Shown: one piece after another, positions 6,889-11,981 of the stretch | How positions within the stretch are numbered: position 1 is the first letter of the stretch | Layout: each line of letters begins with the position of its first letter | Assembly (NCBI GenBank): GCA_947306605.1 | Contig: CAMZHB010000020.1 | Location: 1 to 11,981, forward strand | Source of the DNA: an uncultured Prevotellaceae bacterium | GTDB lineage: Bacteria; Bacteroidota; Bacteroidia; Bacteroidales; Bacteroidaceae | Length of the DNA stretch: 11,981 bases | Direction: 5' to 3' | Program-made: the position numbers and the translations under genes | Notes under the pieces: model-generated | Told to the model about the DNA's origin: nothing | What the model saw: only the letters and a program-made list of their open reading frames with translations | The model's database searches: none

Positions 6889-7989
6889 TTACACATTAAA
6901 GCGGAAGTGCATGATGTCGCCGTCCTGCACCACATAGTCTTTGCCTTCCACGTTCAGTTTGCCGGCTTCGCGCACCGCGCTCTCGCTGCCATATTGAATG
7001 TAGTCCTCATATTTGATGACTTCGGCGCGGATGAAGCCCTTTTCGAAGTCGGTGTGGATGACTCCGGCACACTGCGGTGCTTTCCAGCCTTTGCGGTAGG
7101 TCCACGCCTTCACTTCCATTTCGCCGGCAGTGATGAACGTTTGCAGATTGAGCAGTGCATAGGCCTTTTTGATGAGACGGTTCACGCCGCTCTCCTCCAA
7201 GCCCAGTTCTTCAAGGAACATCTGCTTGTCTTCGTAAGACTCCAGTTCAGCGATGTCTTCTTCTGTTTTGGCGGCAATCACCATTGCCTCTGCGCCTTCC
7301 TCTGCAGCCATCTGTTCGATGCGCCGCGAGAAGTCGTTGCCCGACTTGGCCTCGGCTTCGCTCACGTTGCAGACATAGAGCACCGGCTTGGCCGTGAGCA
7401 AAAACAGGTTGCGCGCCGCGTCCTGCTCGTCTTTCGTCTCGAAGGTCACCACGCGGGCGTTCTTGCCCTGGTCGAGCACGGCCTTGTAGGCTTCGAGCAC
7501 AGCCACTTCAATTTTTGCCTCCTTGTTGCCCGCAGCCGCCGCTTTCTGCTGCTTGGCCAGACGGCCTTCGATGGTTTCCAGGTCTTTCAGCTGCAGTTCC
7601 GTGTCGATGATTTCCTTGTCGCGTATGGGGTCGATGGTGCCGTCCACATGGGTGATGTTGTCGTCTTCGAAGCAGCGCAGCACGTGGATGATGGCATCCG
7701 TCTCGCGGATGTTGCCCAGGAACTTGTTGCCCAGACCCTCGCCCTTGCTGGCGCCTTTCACCAGGCCGGCGATGTCCACAATCTCGCATGTGGCGGGAAC
7801 CACACGGCCGGGGTGCACCAGTTCGGCCAGACGCGTCAGACGCTCGTCGGGCACGGTGATGACGCCCACGTTTGGCTCAATGGTGCAGAACGGGAAGTTT
7901 GCCGCCTGCGCCTTGGCATTACTCAAACAGTTGAACAACGTCGACTTACCCACATTGGGCAGTCCTACAATACCGCATTTCAGTGCCAT
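6889..7989 (-). CDS. ychF: Redox-regulated ribosome-associated ATPase YchF (Obg-like)
   Basis: A cytoplasmic P-loop NTPase of the Obg family (OLA1/YchF), which prefers ATP and associates with ribosomes. It is 366 residues from this start, the usual family length. Seen: P-loop GLPNVGKS (9-16), switch I region NFPFCTIEPNVGV (31-43), G3 DIAGLVKGAS (72-81), the NVSE (208-211) form in place of the NKxD G4 motif, which explains loss of GTP specificity in this family, a helical coiled-coil stretch (about 128-180), and a C-terminal TGS domain (about 283-366, ending GDIMHFRFNV). The frame is open to an ATG at 8037, but the start at 7989 is chosen because MALKCGIVGLPNVGKST matches the family N-terminus and the promoter element at 8018-8025 lies inside the longer version. 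lgt follows 17 bases downstream. Confidence 0.95.
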   Translation of the reverse strand: MALKCGIVGLPNVGKSTLFNCLSNAKAQAANFPFCTIEPNVGVITVPDERLTRLAELVHPGRVVPATCEIVDIAGLVKGASKGEGLGNKFLGNIRETDAIIHVLRCFEDDNITHVDGTIDPIRDKEIIDTELQLKDLETIEGRLAKQQKAAAAGNKEAKIEVAVLEAYKAVLDQGKNARVVTFETKDEQDAARNLFLLTAKPVLYVCNVSEAEAKSGNDFSRRIEQMAAEEGAEAMVIAAKTEEDIAELESYEDKQMFLEELGLEESGVNRLIKKAYALLNLQTFITAGEMEVKAWTYRKGWKAPQCAGVIHTDFEKGFIRAEVIKYEDYIQYGSESAVREAGKLNVEGKDYVVQDGDIMHFRFNV

Positions 7990-8017
7990 ATCTAAACCTG
8001 CAATTTCAATTTTGACG

Positions 8018-8025
8018 CAAAGGTA
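8018..8025 (-). promoter_or_regulatory. -7 promoter element for ychF-lgt
   Basis: On the minus strand this reads TACCTTTG, an exact TAnnTTTG match. Transcription would begin near 8011, giving a leader of about 21 nt. This rules against the ATG at 8037 as the ychF start. No obvious -33 TTG is visible at the right spacing. Confidence 0.6.
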
Positions 8026-8113
8026 ACCATTTTGCACGAAAAAAGCCGTGCGTTTTCCCTAAAATCGGAGTATGCCGCGTTCTGCGGAAACAGAAGCGGG
8101 GCTTCGGCCAAAC

Positions 8114-8170
8114 GAAACGGCGTTTCAAAAATCAGAAGCGGCGTCTCGGAATTCCGAGGCGCCGCTTCTG
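8114..8170 (+). repeat. Composite palindromic repeat, short copy 3; likely terminator of the M16 peptidase gene
   Basis: Palindrome B spans 8133-8170, two 19-base arms meeting at GGAATTCC, with 18 of 19 pairs Watson-Crick and one G-T. A second, degenerate hairpin (GAAACG G CGTTTC, 8114-8126) takes the place of hairpin A and still resembles it when read on the minus strand against 561-591. The palindrome begins 16 bases past the M16 stop and on the minus strand is followed by ATTTTT (8132-8127), so it fits an intrinsic terminator for the peptidase gene. It also lies just upstream of the ychF promoter. A further degenerate half-copy (AGAAGCGGGGCTTC) is seen around 8092-8105. Confidence 0.72.
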
Positions 8171-8186
8171 CCGTTCTTTCTTTTCC

Positions 8187-9410
8187 TCATTTATATATAA
8201 GGGTCGTGAGGCGGTCTTCGCGGAAGATGTCGCGCGCCACGTCCATGAGGTCCTCGGCCGTGAGCGCACGGATTTTACGGATAGTGTCGTCCACGTCGCG
8301 GTGTTCGCCGTAGCGCGCAAAAGCCTTTCCCATCGCGATGGCGTAACTGCTGAAGTGATCGCAGTTGAGCAACAGCTGTCCCACCGTCTGCTTCTTCGCC
8401 GCTTTGAGACGGGCGGCGCTGAGCGGCTCTTCGCGCAGTTGGGCCAACTGGCGCAGCACCAGCGAACGGCAACGCTCCACGTCGTCCTCGTCGCAGCCGA
8501 AGTAAATGCTCCAGACGCCCGAGTCGCTGTAGTGGAACGACGAGCAGTCCACCGTATAAACCAGTCCGTGCTTCTCGCGCAGGCTTACGTTCAACAGAGA
8601 GTTCATGCCCGGTCCTCCCAACAGGTTGCTCAGCAGGAAAAGCGCCTGGCGGTGCGGGTCCATGCGGCCGTAGCAGCGGTTGCCCATGACGACGTGGGCC
8701 TGATGCGTGTCGTGATGGGCCGTACGGTACTCTGGGACATAGTCGGGCAGCGGTTGCGGCACATCTTCGGCGACAGTGGCCGCCACATCGGCCGTGGCCT
8801 TTTCCGCCAACCGCACCACACGGTCGAAAGGCACATTGCCCAACACGTAAAACGTCACATTGCCGGGCACATAGTATTTCTTCGTGAAGCGCAGGGCGTC
8901 GCCGGTGGTGTATTGGCGCAGGCGGTCGGCCTGGCCCAGGATGTCGCGCCCCAAGGCGTGGCCCCGGAAGAGCATGGCCTCGAACTCGTCGTAAATGAGC
9001 TCGGCGGGCGAGTCGCGGTAACTGTCTATTTCGTCGATAATGACTTCCTTCTCCTTGTCCAGTTCGTGCTGGGGATAGGTACTGTGGAACACGATGTCGC
9101 AGAGCAGGTCGACGGCGCGCGGGAAATCCTCTTCCTGCACCGTGGCATAGTAGGCCGTTTCCTCCTTGTTGGTATAGGCGTTCAGATCGCCGCCCACGCG
9201 TTCCAGTCCGTTGCGGATGTGGCAGGCGCGACGGCGCACGGTGCCTTTGAACGTGGTGTGCTCACAGAAGTGGGCCAACCCGGAGTCGGCTTCGTCCTCG
9301 TTGCGTGTGCCGGCCCCGACGATGAGACCGCAGTAAACCACGCCCGTGGGACAGGGTTCCTGTATGATGCGAAGGCCATTGGCCAGTGTCGTTTGGTGGA
9401 ATTCTCTCAT
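8187..9410 (-). CDS. M16-family zinc metallopeptidase (pitrilysin/processing-peptidase type)
   Basis: A single-unit M16 peptidase of 407 residues, the length of the M16B class that works as a dimer; its target is unknown. The inverted zinc motif HFCEH is at 47-51 (His47 and His51 ligands, Glu50 catalytic base), and the third ligand is Glu127 in KEVIIDEIDSYRD, 77 residues after Glu50 as the family requires. The conserved GGDLNAYTNKEETAYYA (73-89) and the C-terminal-half REKHGLVYTVDCS (278-290), matching the RExxGLxY substrate-binding segment, are also present. So both the active and the substrate-binding half-domains look intact. No signal peptide is seen, suggesting a cytoplasmic location. 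The frame stays open to 9923 across the ridA and LOG genes, but that extension is antisense noise; the ATG at 9410 gives the family N-terminus (HQTTLANGLRII) and lies just after a promoter element. A repeat hairpin follows the stop. Confidence 0.92.
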   Translation of the reverse strand: MREFHQTTLANGLRIIQEPCPTGVVYCGLIVGAGTRNEDEADSGLAHFCEHTTFKGTVRRRACHIRNGLERVGGDLNAYTNKEETAYYATVQEEDFPRAVDLLCDIVFHSTYPQHELDKEKEVIIDEIDSYRDSPAELIYDEFEAMLFRGHALGRDILGQADRLRQYTTGDALRFTKKYYVPGNVTFYVLGNVPFDRVVRLAEKATADVAATVAEDVPQPLPDYVPEYRTAHHDTHQAHVVMGNRCYGRMDPHRQALFLLSNLLGGPGMNSLLNVSLREKHGLVYTVDCSSFHYSDSGVWSIYFGCDEDDVERCRSLVLRQLAQLREEPLSAARLKAAKKQTVGQLLLNCDHFSSYAIAMGKAFARYGEHRDVDDTIRKIRALTAEDLMDVARDIFREDRLTTLIYK

Positions 9411-9418
9411 TGCGGCTG

Positions 9419-9426
9419 CAAAATTA
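9419..9426 (-). promoter_or_regulatory. -7 promoter element for the M16 peptidase gene
   Basis: On the minus strand this reads TAATTTTG, an exact TAnnTTTG match, only 8 bases upstream of the ATG at 9410. Transcription would begin at about 9412, making the mRNA nearly leaderless. The upstream stretch is AT-rich but has no clear -33 TTG. It shares a 102-base divergent region with the ridA promoter. Confidence 0.55.
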
Positions 9427-9445
9427 TAAAAAATAGGCGTATCCG

Positions 9446-9476
9446 TTGCTCTTTTCGTTGAAAAAGGCGAAATTTG
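9446..9476 (+). promoter_or_regulatory. Candidate promoter for ridA-LOG
   Basis: TTG at 9446-9448 is followed after 20 bases by GAAATTTG (9469-9476), which matches the Bacteroidetes -33/-7 layout except for G in place of T at the first -7 position. Transcription would begin near 9483, about 30 nt before the ATG at 9513. It would also exclude the alternative start at 9474, which lies inside the -7 element. Confidence 0.4.
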
Positions 9477-9512
9477 CAGACACATCGTAAAACCAAGAAC
9501 CGGACCCAAGTT

Positions 9513-9890
9513 ATGAAACACCCCATTGCCACCGAGGCCGCCCCTGCCGCCATCGGTCCTTACAGCCAGGCCGTACAGGCCGGCGACACCGTGTACGTGT
9601 CGGGCCAACTGCCCATTGATCCCGCCACGGGCCAAATGGCCGAAGGCGGTGTGGCCGAACTGACACGCCAGTCGCTCACGAATATCCGCGCCATCCTCGC
9701 CGAAGCCGGCCTCACCATGGGCCACGTGGTCAAAACCACGGTCATGCTGGCCGACATGGCCGATTTTGCCGAGATGAACGCCGTATACGCCGAGTTTTTC
9801 ACCGCTCCCTATCCCGCCCGTTCGGCTTTTGCCGTGAAAACCCTCCCCAAGGGCGCCCGTGTGGAGATAGAATGCATCGCCGTCAAATGA
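9513..9890 (+). CDS. ridA: RidA-family reactive enamine/imine deaminase
   Basis: A small cytoplasmic trimeric enzyme (YjgF/YER057c/UK114 family) that hydrolyses reactive 2-aminoacrylate and related imines released by PLP enzymes, protecting metabolism. The 125-residue length is typical. Seen: GPYSQAV (15-21), VYVSGQLPID (27-36), the conserved LTNIRAILAEAGLTMGHVVKTTVML region (55-79), and PARSAFAV (101-108) with Arg103 equivalent to the substrate-binding Arg105 of E. coli RidA, followed by LPKGARVEIECIAV (111-124) with the conserved Glu120. The start at 9513 is chosen over an in-frame ATG at 9474 because the protein family begins MKxxIxTxxAPxAIGPYSQ. Its stop overlaps the LOG gene start (ATGA, 9887-9890). 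Archetypal RidA and its paralogue subgroups cannot be separated with certainty, but Arg103 supports an active member. Confidence 0.93.
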   Translation: MKHPIATEAAPAAIGPYSQAVQAGDTVYVSGQLPIDPATGQMAEGGVAELTRQSLTNIRAILAEAGLTMGHVVKTTVMLADMADFAEMNAVYAEFFTAPYPARSAFAVKTLPKGARVEIECIAVK

Positions 9891-10420
9891 TTGTCGCCCT
9901 CTTCTGCTCCTCATCCGACACATTGCCGTCCGATGTCGTGGCGGCTGCCGCCGAACTGGGACAACGCATCGGCCGGGGAGGCCACACGTTGCTCTACGGC
10001 GGTGTGAACAAAGGACTCATGGAAGTGACGGCACAGCACGTCAAAGCCAACGGCGGACACGTCGTGGGCGTGGTGCCCCGATACATGATCGACCGCGGAT
10101 TCGCAAGCACCCTGTTGGACAAATGCGTGCCATGTGCCGACCTCGCCGAGCGCAAATCGCTGATGATGAAACTGGCCGACGCGTTCGTAGCCATGCCCGG
10201 AGGCGTAGGGACCCTCGACGAACTCATCAGCGTGGCGGCCGCGTCACAAGCCGGCGAACACGGCAAACCCCTTTACCTGCTCAACCTGCATCACTTCTGG
10301 GACGGCCTGGTGAAACTGCTCGGAGCCGCCGAAGCCGGAGGATATGCCCGCGAAGGCAGCGACGAACGCATGATGCTCGTGCCCTCGGTGACGACCCTGG
10401 CCGACGCCCTCGATTGGTGA
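9887..10420 (+). CDS. LOG-family phosphoribohydrolase (TIGR00730 Rossmann-fold protein)
   Basis: A lysine-decarboxylase-like (LOG) fold enzyme. Characterised members cleave nucleoside 5'-monophosphates such as AMP or cytokinin riboside monophosphate into base and ribose 5-phosphate. The 177-residue protein shows the family motifs: CSSS (7-10) in the first Rossmann loop, YGGVNKGLM (37-45), GVVP (61-64), the ERKSLM segment (88-93) and the hallmark PGGVGTLDE (104-112) that binds the phosphate and contains the catalytic Glu112 with Arg89 nearby. Older annotations call such proteins lysine decarboxylases, which is wrong for this motif set. The ATG at 9887 is used because it overlaps the ridA stop as ATGA and gives MIVALFCSSS; an ATG at 9872 would only add five residues inside ridA. 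Coupling with ridA implies shared expression. A long repeat copy starts 9 bases after its stop. Confidence 0.88.
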   Translation: MIVALFCSSSDTLPSDVVAAAAELGQRIGRGGHTLLYGGVNKGLMEVTAQHVKANGGHVVGVVPRYMIDRGFASTLLDKCVPCADLAERKSLMMKLADAFVAMPGGVGTLDELISVAAASQAGEHGKPLYLLNLHHFWDGLVKLLGAAEAGGYAREGSDERMMLVPSVTTLADALDW

Positions 10421-10428
10421 GCCGGACT

Positions 10429-10566
10429 ACAAGGAGGTCCGGGACGGGCGTGACGGGAAAAGCGTAAAAATTTTGACAGTTCACTAAACAAGGCCTACTT
10501 TCGCCGCCCAAAAGCGGCGTTTCGGGCCGCAGAAACGGCGTCTCGAAATTTCAAGACGCCGTTTCT
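10429..10566 (+). repeat. Composite palindromic repeat, long copy 4 (tail, hairpin, palindrome)
   Basis: Order on the plus strand: tail about 10429-10501, hairpin A (CGCCGC 10502-10507, loop CCAAAA, GCGGCG 10514-10519), palindrome B 10531-10566 (18-base arms, 17 pairs, centre GAAATTTC). It is the inverted counterpart of 528-663 along its whole length. The tail keeps the segments GCGTAAAAATTTTG and CAGTTCAC. It starts 9 bases past the LOG stop. Palindrome B is followed by AATTTGCC, not a run of T, so a terminator role here is only weakly supported. Confidence 0.75.
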
Positions 10567-10699
10567 AATTTGCCTTTCCTTTTGCCCAATGAAAATCAGC
10601 GCGTTACAAAACAGCTAGTTTTGGAGTAAAAATCTTGACAAAAAAAGACGTCCCAAAAGATAAAATTGAGAAGAAAAGAAAAATTCTTCCTTCTTTTTC

Positions 10700-10730
10700 T
10701 TGGTGCGTATATAACAATTTCCTAACTTTG
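10700..10730 (+). promoter_or_regulatory. Full-consensus Bacteroidetes promoter (distal promoter of the secreted-protein gene)
   Basis: TTG at 10700-10702, a 20-base spacer, then TAACTTTG at 10723-10730, followed by CA. This is the best -33/-7 match in the window. It lies in AT-rich DNA. Transcription from about 10737 would give a leader of roughly 210 nt before the ATG at 10949. Confidence 0.75.
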
Positions 10731-10736
10731 CACAAT

Positions 10737-10948
10737 CGATTGCGCAGATACCGACGGAACAGGAAGCCGACGAAAAGTAATAAAAAACGTCAAACTCCGC
10801 CTCTTTTTGAAATATTCGTACGGCTGAAATTCAGAAATGTTGGTAATTTTGCAAAGCGTGGTGTGGAAGCATCCGCAAAAACAGAGACCATTCAAAACGA
10901 AAACGAAATTAAATACAAACTGAATTACTAACTAAAACATTTCTGCAA
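10737..10948 (+). other. Long AT-rich leader region upstream of the secreted-protein gene
   Basis: This gene-free stretch lies between the distal promoter and the ATG at 10949. It is A-rich, especially in the last 80 bases. An overlapping open frame of 98 codons (10635-10931) crosses both promoters and has no protein character, so I do not call a gene. Apart from the second -7 element at 10844-10851, I see no strong hairpin, terminator or riboswitch I could name. All other leaders in the window with a -7 element are about 30 nt or shorter, so the length here is unusual. Confidence 0.5.
10844..10851 (+). promoter_or_regulatory. Second -7 promoter element (proximal) of the secreted-protein gene
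   Basis: TAATTTTG matches TAnnTTTG exactly and is followed by CAAAG. A CTG at 10824-10826, 17 bases upstream, is an imperfect -33 TTG. Transcription would start near 10858, giving a leader of about 90 nt. Confidence 0.45.
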
Positions 10949-11981
10949 ATGAAGAAAATTTTACTTTCTCTCGTGCTGCTGTTTACCGGCAGCTTGTTGT
11001 GGAACACCGTTAGCGCGCAGTACTACATCCTGCCGCGTGCCAACGAGAACAATCCCGTCCTGTGGCAATGGACCACGGACGCCGAAAAAGTTCCAGAAGA
11101 CTGGTTCGCTGTGGACTTTGACACAGACGAATGGGAGTGGGACACCGACGAAGCCGGCTTCGGCTACAGCACGTCCCTGTTCGTTGAAGGCGCCGTGCGC
11201 ACGGCCTTGGACGACGCAACCACCACGTGCTGGATTCGCAAAAAGGTGACCTTCGACGTGGAAGACATCGCCAACCTGAGATTTGAACTTATTTGGGACG
11301 AAGACCCCGAAGTTTACTTCAACGGCGTGAAGGCATTCCAAGCCACCGGCTGGAAGGACAGAGACTACAACGACATCACTGCGAACATTTCGCAGGCTGC
11401 CTTGAAAGCCTTGAACCCGAAAGGTGAAAACACCATCGCCATCCACTTCATCAACAAGTCGGGCGGTTTCGGCCTGGACTTCGCCATCTTCTGCAACGAA
11501 GAGAGCGACGACCCCTACACCCGTCTGAGCTATCTGGTCGGCAAGTGCGAAGAGCGCCCCAACGCTTACCAGGCGGGCGAAGACCCCGGCTGCTATCCCG
11601 AGGATCTGGTTGTTGAATACGAAATCGCCCTTGCCGATGCACAGGATGCCCTCGAAAACGAAGACGACGATGCTATGACGAGCGCCTACAACACTCTGAA
11701 AGACATTCTCGACAGACTGGACGCAAACATGGTGCCCATCACCGACGGCCTGTACTACCTGAAAGGCGGTCCTAACCTGGTTGCAAAGCGCGGATACGAC
11801 ATCGGCATCCGTGGCGTGAACGACAACTCCCTGATGTGGGGTCCGTTCGACGGCATCAGCCCCGACCAAGTGTGGGAAATCAAACGTCTGGAAAGCGGCA
11901 ACTTCAGCATCCAGAACTACGCCCTGAAGACTTACATCGGCTACATGAAGTCGGAAGCCTTCACCGAATGGCGCTTTGTCG
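10949..11981 (+). CDS. Large secreted protein with jelly-roll (galactose-binding-like) module, cut by window edge
   Basis: The first 344 codons of an exported protein of unknown function. A signal peptide (MKKILLSLVLLFTGSLLWNT, cleavage likely after VSA at 23) is followed by a beta-rich module at about 35-182: a CWIRKKVTFDV strand, then VYFNG, NDITANIS, GENTIAIHFIN and GFGLDFAIF. This is the pattern of the jelly-roll fold found in galactose-binding-like and glycosidase-associated domains. A helical segment (about 217-258, acidic and Ala-rich, ending LKDILDRLDAN) resembles FIVAR-type spacer helices. From about 264 (DGLYYLKGG) a new beta-rich region begins that looks lectin-like (ricin-type trefoil style), with GNFSIQNYALKTYIGYM. 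No lipobox cysteine follows the signal peptide. No catalytic domain is visible yet, so a glycan-binding or glycan-degrading role is only inferred. The C-terminus, and hence any secretion tag, lies outside the window. Confidence 0.7.
   Translation, partial: MKKILLSLVLLFTGSLLWNTVSAQYYILPRANENNPVLWQWTTDAEKVPEDWFAVDFDTDEWEWDTDEAGFGYSTSLFVEGAVRTALDDATTTCWIRKKVTFDVEDIANLRFELIWDEDPEVYFNGVKAFQATGWKDRDYNDITANISQAALKALNPKGENTIAIHFINKSGGFGLDFAIFCNEESDDPYTRLSYLVGKCEERPNAYQAGEDPGCYPEDLVVEYEIALADAQDALENEDDDAMTSAYNTLKDILDRLDANMVPITDGLYYLKGGPNLVAKRGYDIGIRGVNDNSLMWGPFDGISPDQVWEIKRLESGNFSIQNYALKTYIGYMKSEAFTEWRFV

Noticed and set aside
6907..7995. 362-codon plus-strand open frame opposite ychF
   Set aside because: Histidine- and valine-rich translation typical of antisense frames; ychF on the minus strand is unambiguous.
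8301..9461. 386-codon plus-strand open frame opposite the M16 gene
   Set aside because: Its translation has no family features, while the minus strand carries HFCEH and other M16 motifs; it is a shadow frame.
9411..9923. Upstream extension of the M16 peptidase frame to a 578-residue protein
   Set aside because: The extension is antisense to ridA and the LOG gene start, contains the M16 promoter element, and the recognisable peptidase begins at the ATG at 9410.
528..10566. Possibility that the four palindromic copies form a CRISPR array
   Set aside because: The copies are kilobases apart in separate intergenic gaps, in both orientations, without regular spacers.
10635..10931. 98-codon plus-strand open frame before the secreted-protein gene
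   Set aside because: It spans two promoter elements, has a random Lys/Arg/Asn-rich composition and no recognisable domain.

Overview
The window looks like a chromosomal stretch of a GC-rich Bacteroidales bacterium, probably Prevotellaceae-like. This rests on three things: almost every transcription unit is preceded by a Bacteroidetes-type -7 element (TAnnTTTG), Shine-Dalgarno sites are essentially absent, and the gene families are typical of the group (GxDLY/SGNH esterase, OMP_b-brl_2 barrel, DeaD helicase with a DbpA RNA-binding domain). The species cannot be fixed from the sequence. Most genes are housekeeping. No rRNA, tRNA, CRISPR array, insertion sequence or phage gene was seen.

Layout, left to right. 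(1) 1-387, minus: 5' part of L-aspartate oxidase (nadB), cut by the window edge. (2) 388-1060: a long non-coding gap holding the nadB promoter, a ~136-bp repeat, a 54-codon lower-GC coding remnant with no credible start, a strong intrinsic terminator, and the promoter of the next unit. (3) 1061-5930, plus: a tightly packed four-gene unit made of a PBP4-type D-Ala-D-Ala carboxypeptidase, an SGNH/GDSL esterase, a DEAD-box RNA helicase and an outer-membrane beta-barrel protein; the last two overlap by ATGA. (4) 6026-9410, minus: lgt and ychF as a pair, then a separately transcribed M16 zinc peptidase. (5) 9513-10420, plus: a RidA-family deaminase overlapping (ATGA) a LOG-family phosphoribohydrolase. 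(6) 10421-10948: a long copy of the repeat, then an AT-rich stretch with two promoter candidates and a long leader. (7) 10949-end, plus: a large secreted protein with a jelly-roll (galactose-binding-like) module, cut by the window edge.

How the genes work together: the four-gene unit is an envelope/RNA mixture (wall hydrolase, esterase, helicase, barrel). Lgt serves lipoprotein biogenesis and YchF is a translation-associated ATPase. RidA and LOG both act on small reactive or nucleotide metabolites and are translationally coupled.

The most interesting unexplained structure is a family of composite palindromic repeats in four intergenic gaps (528-663, 5939-6001, 8114-8170, 10429-10566). Each has a long near-perfect palindrome built on CGGCGTCTCGAAA, next to a second GC hairpin. 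Two copies share a further ~70-bp non-palindromic tail in opposite orientations, so they look like a dispersed element (REP- or MITE-like), not terminators that arose independently. At least two copies also sit where they could act as terminators.
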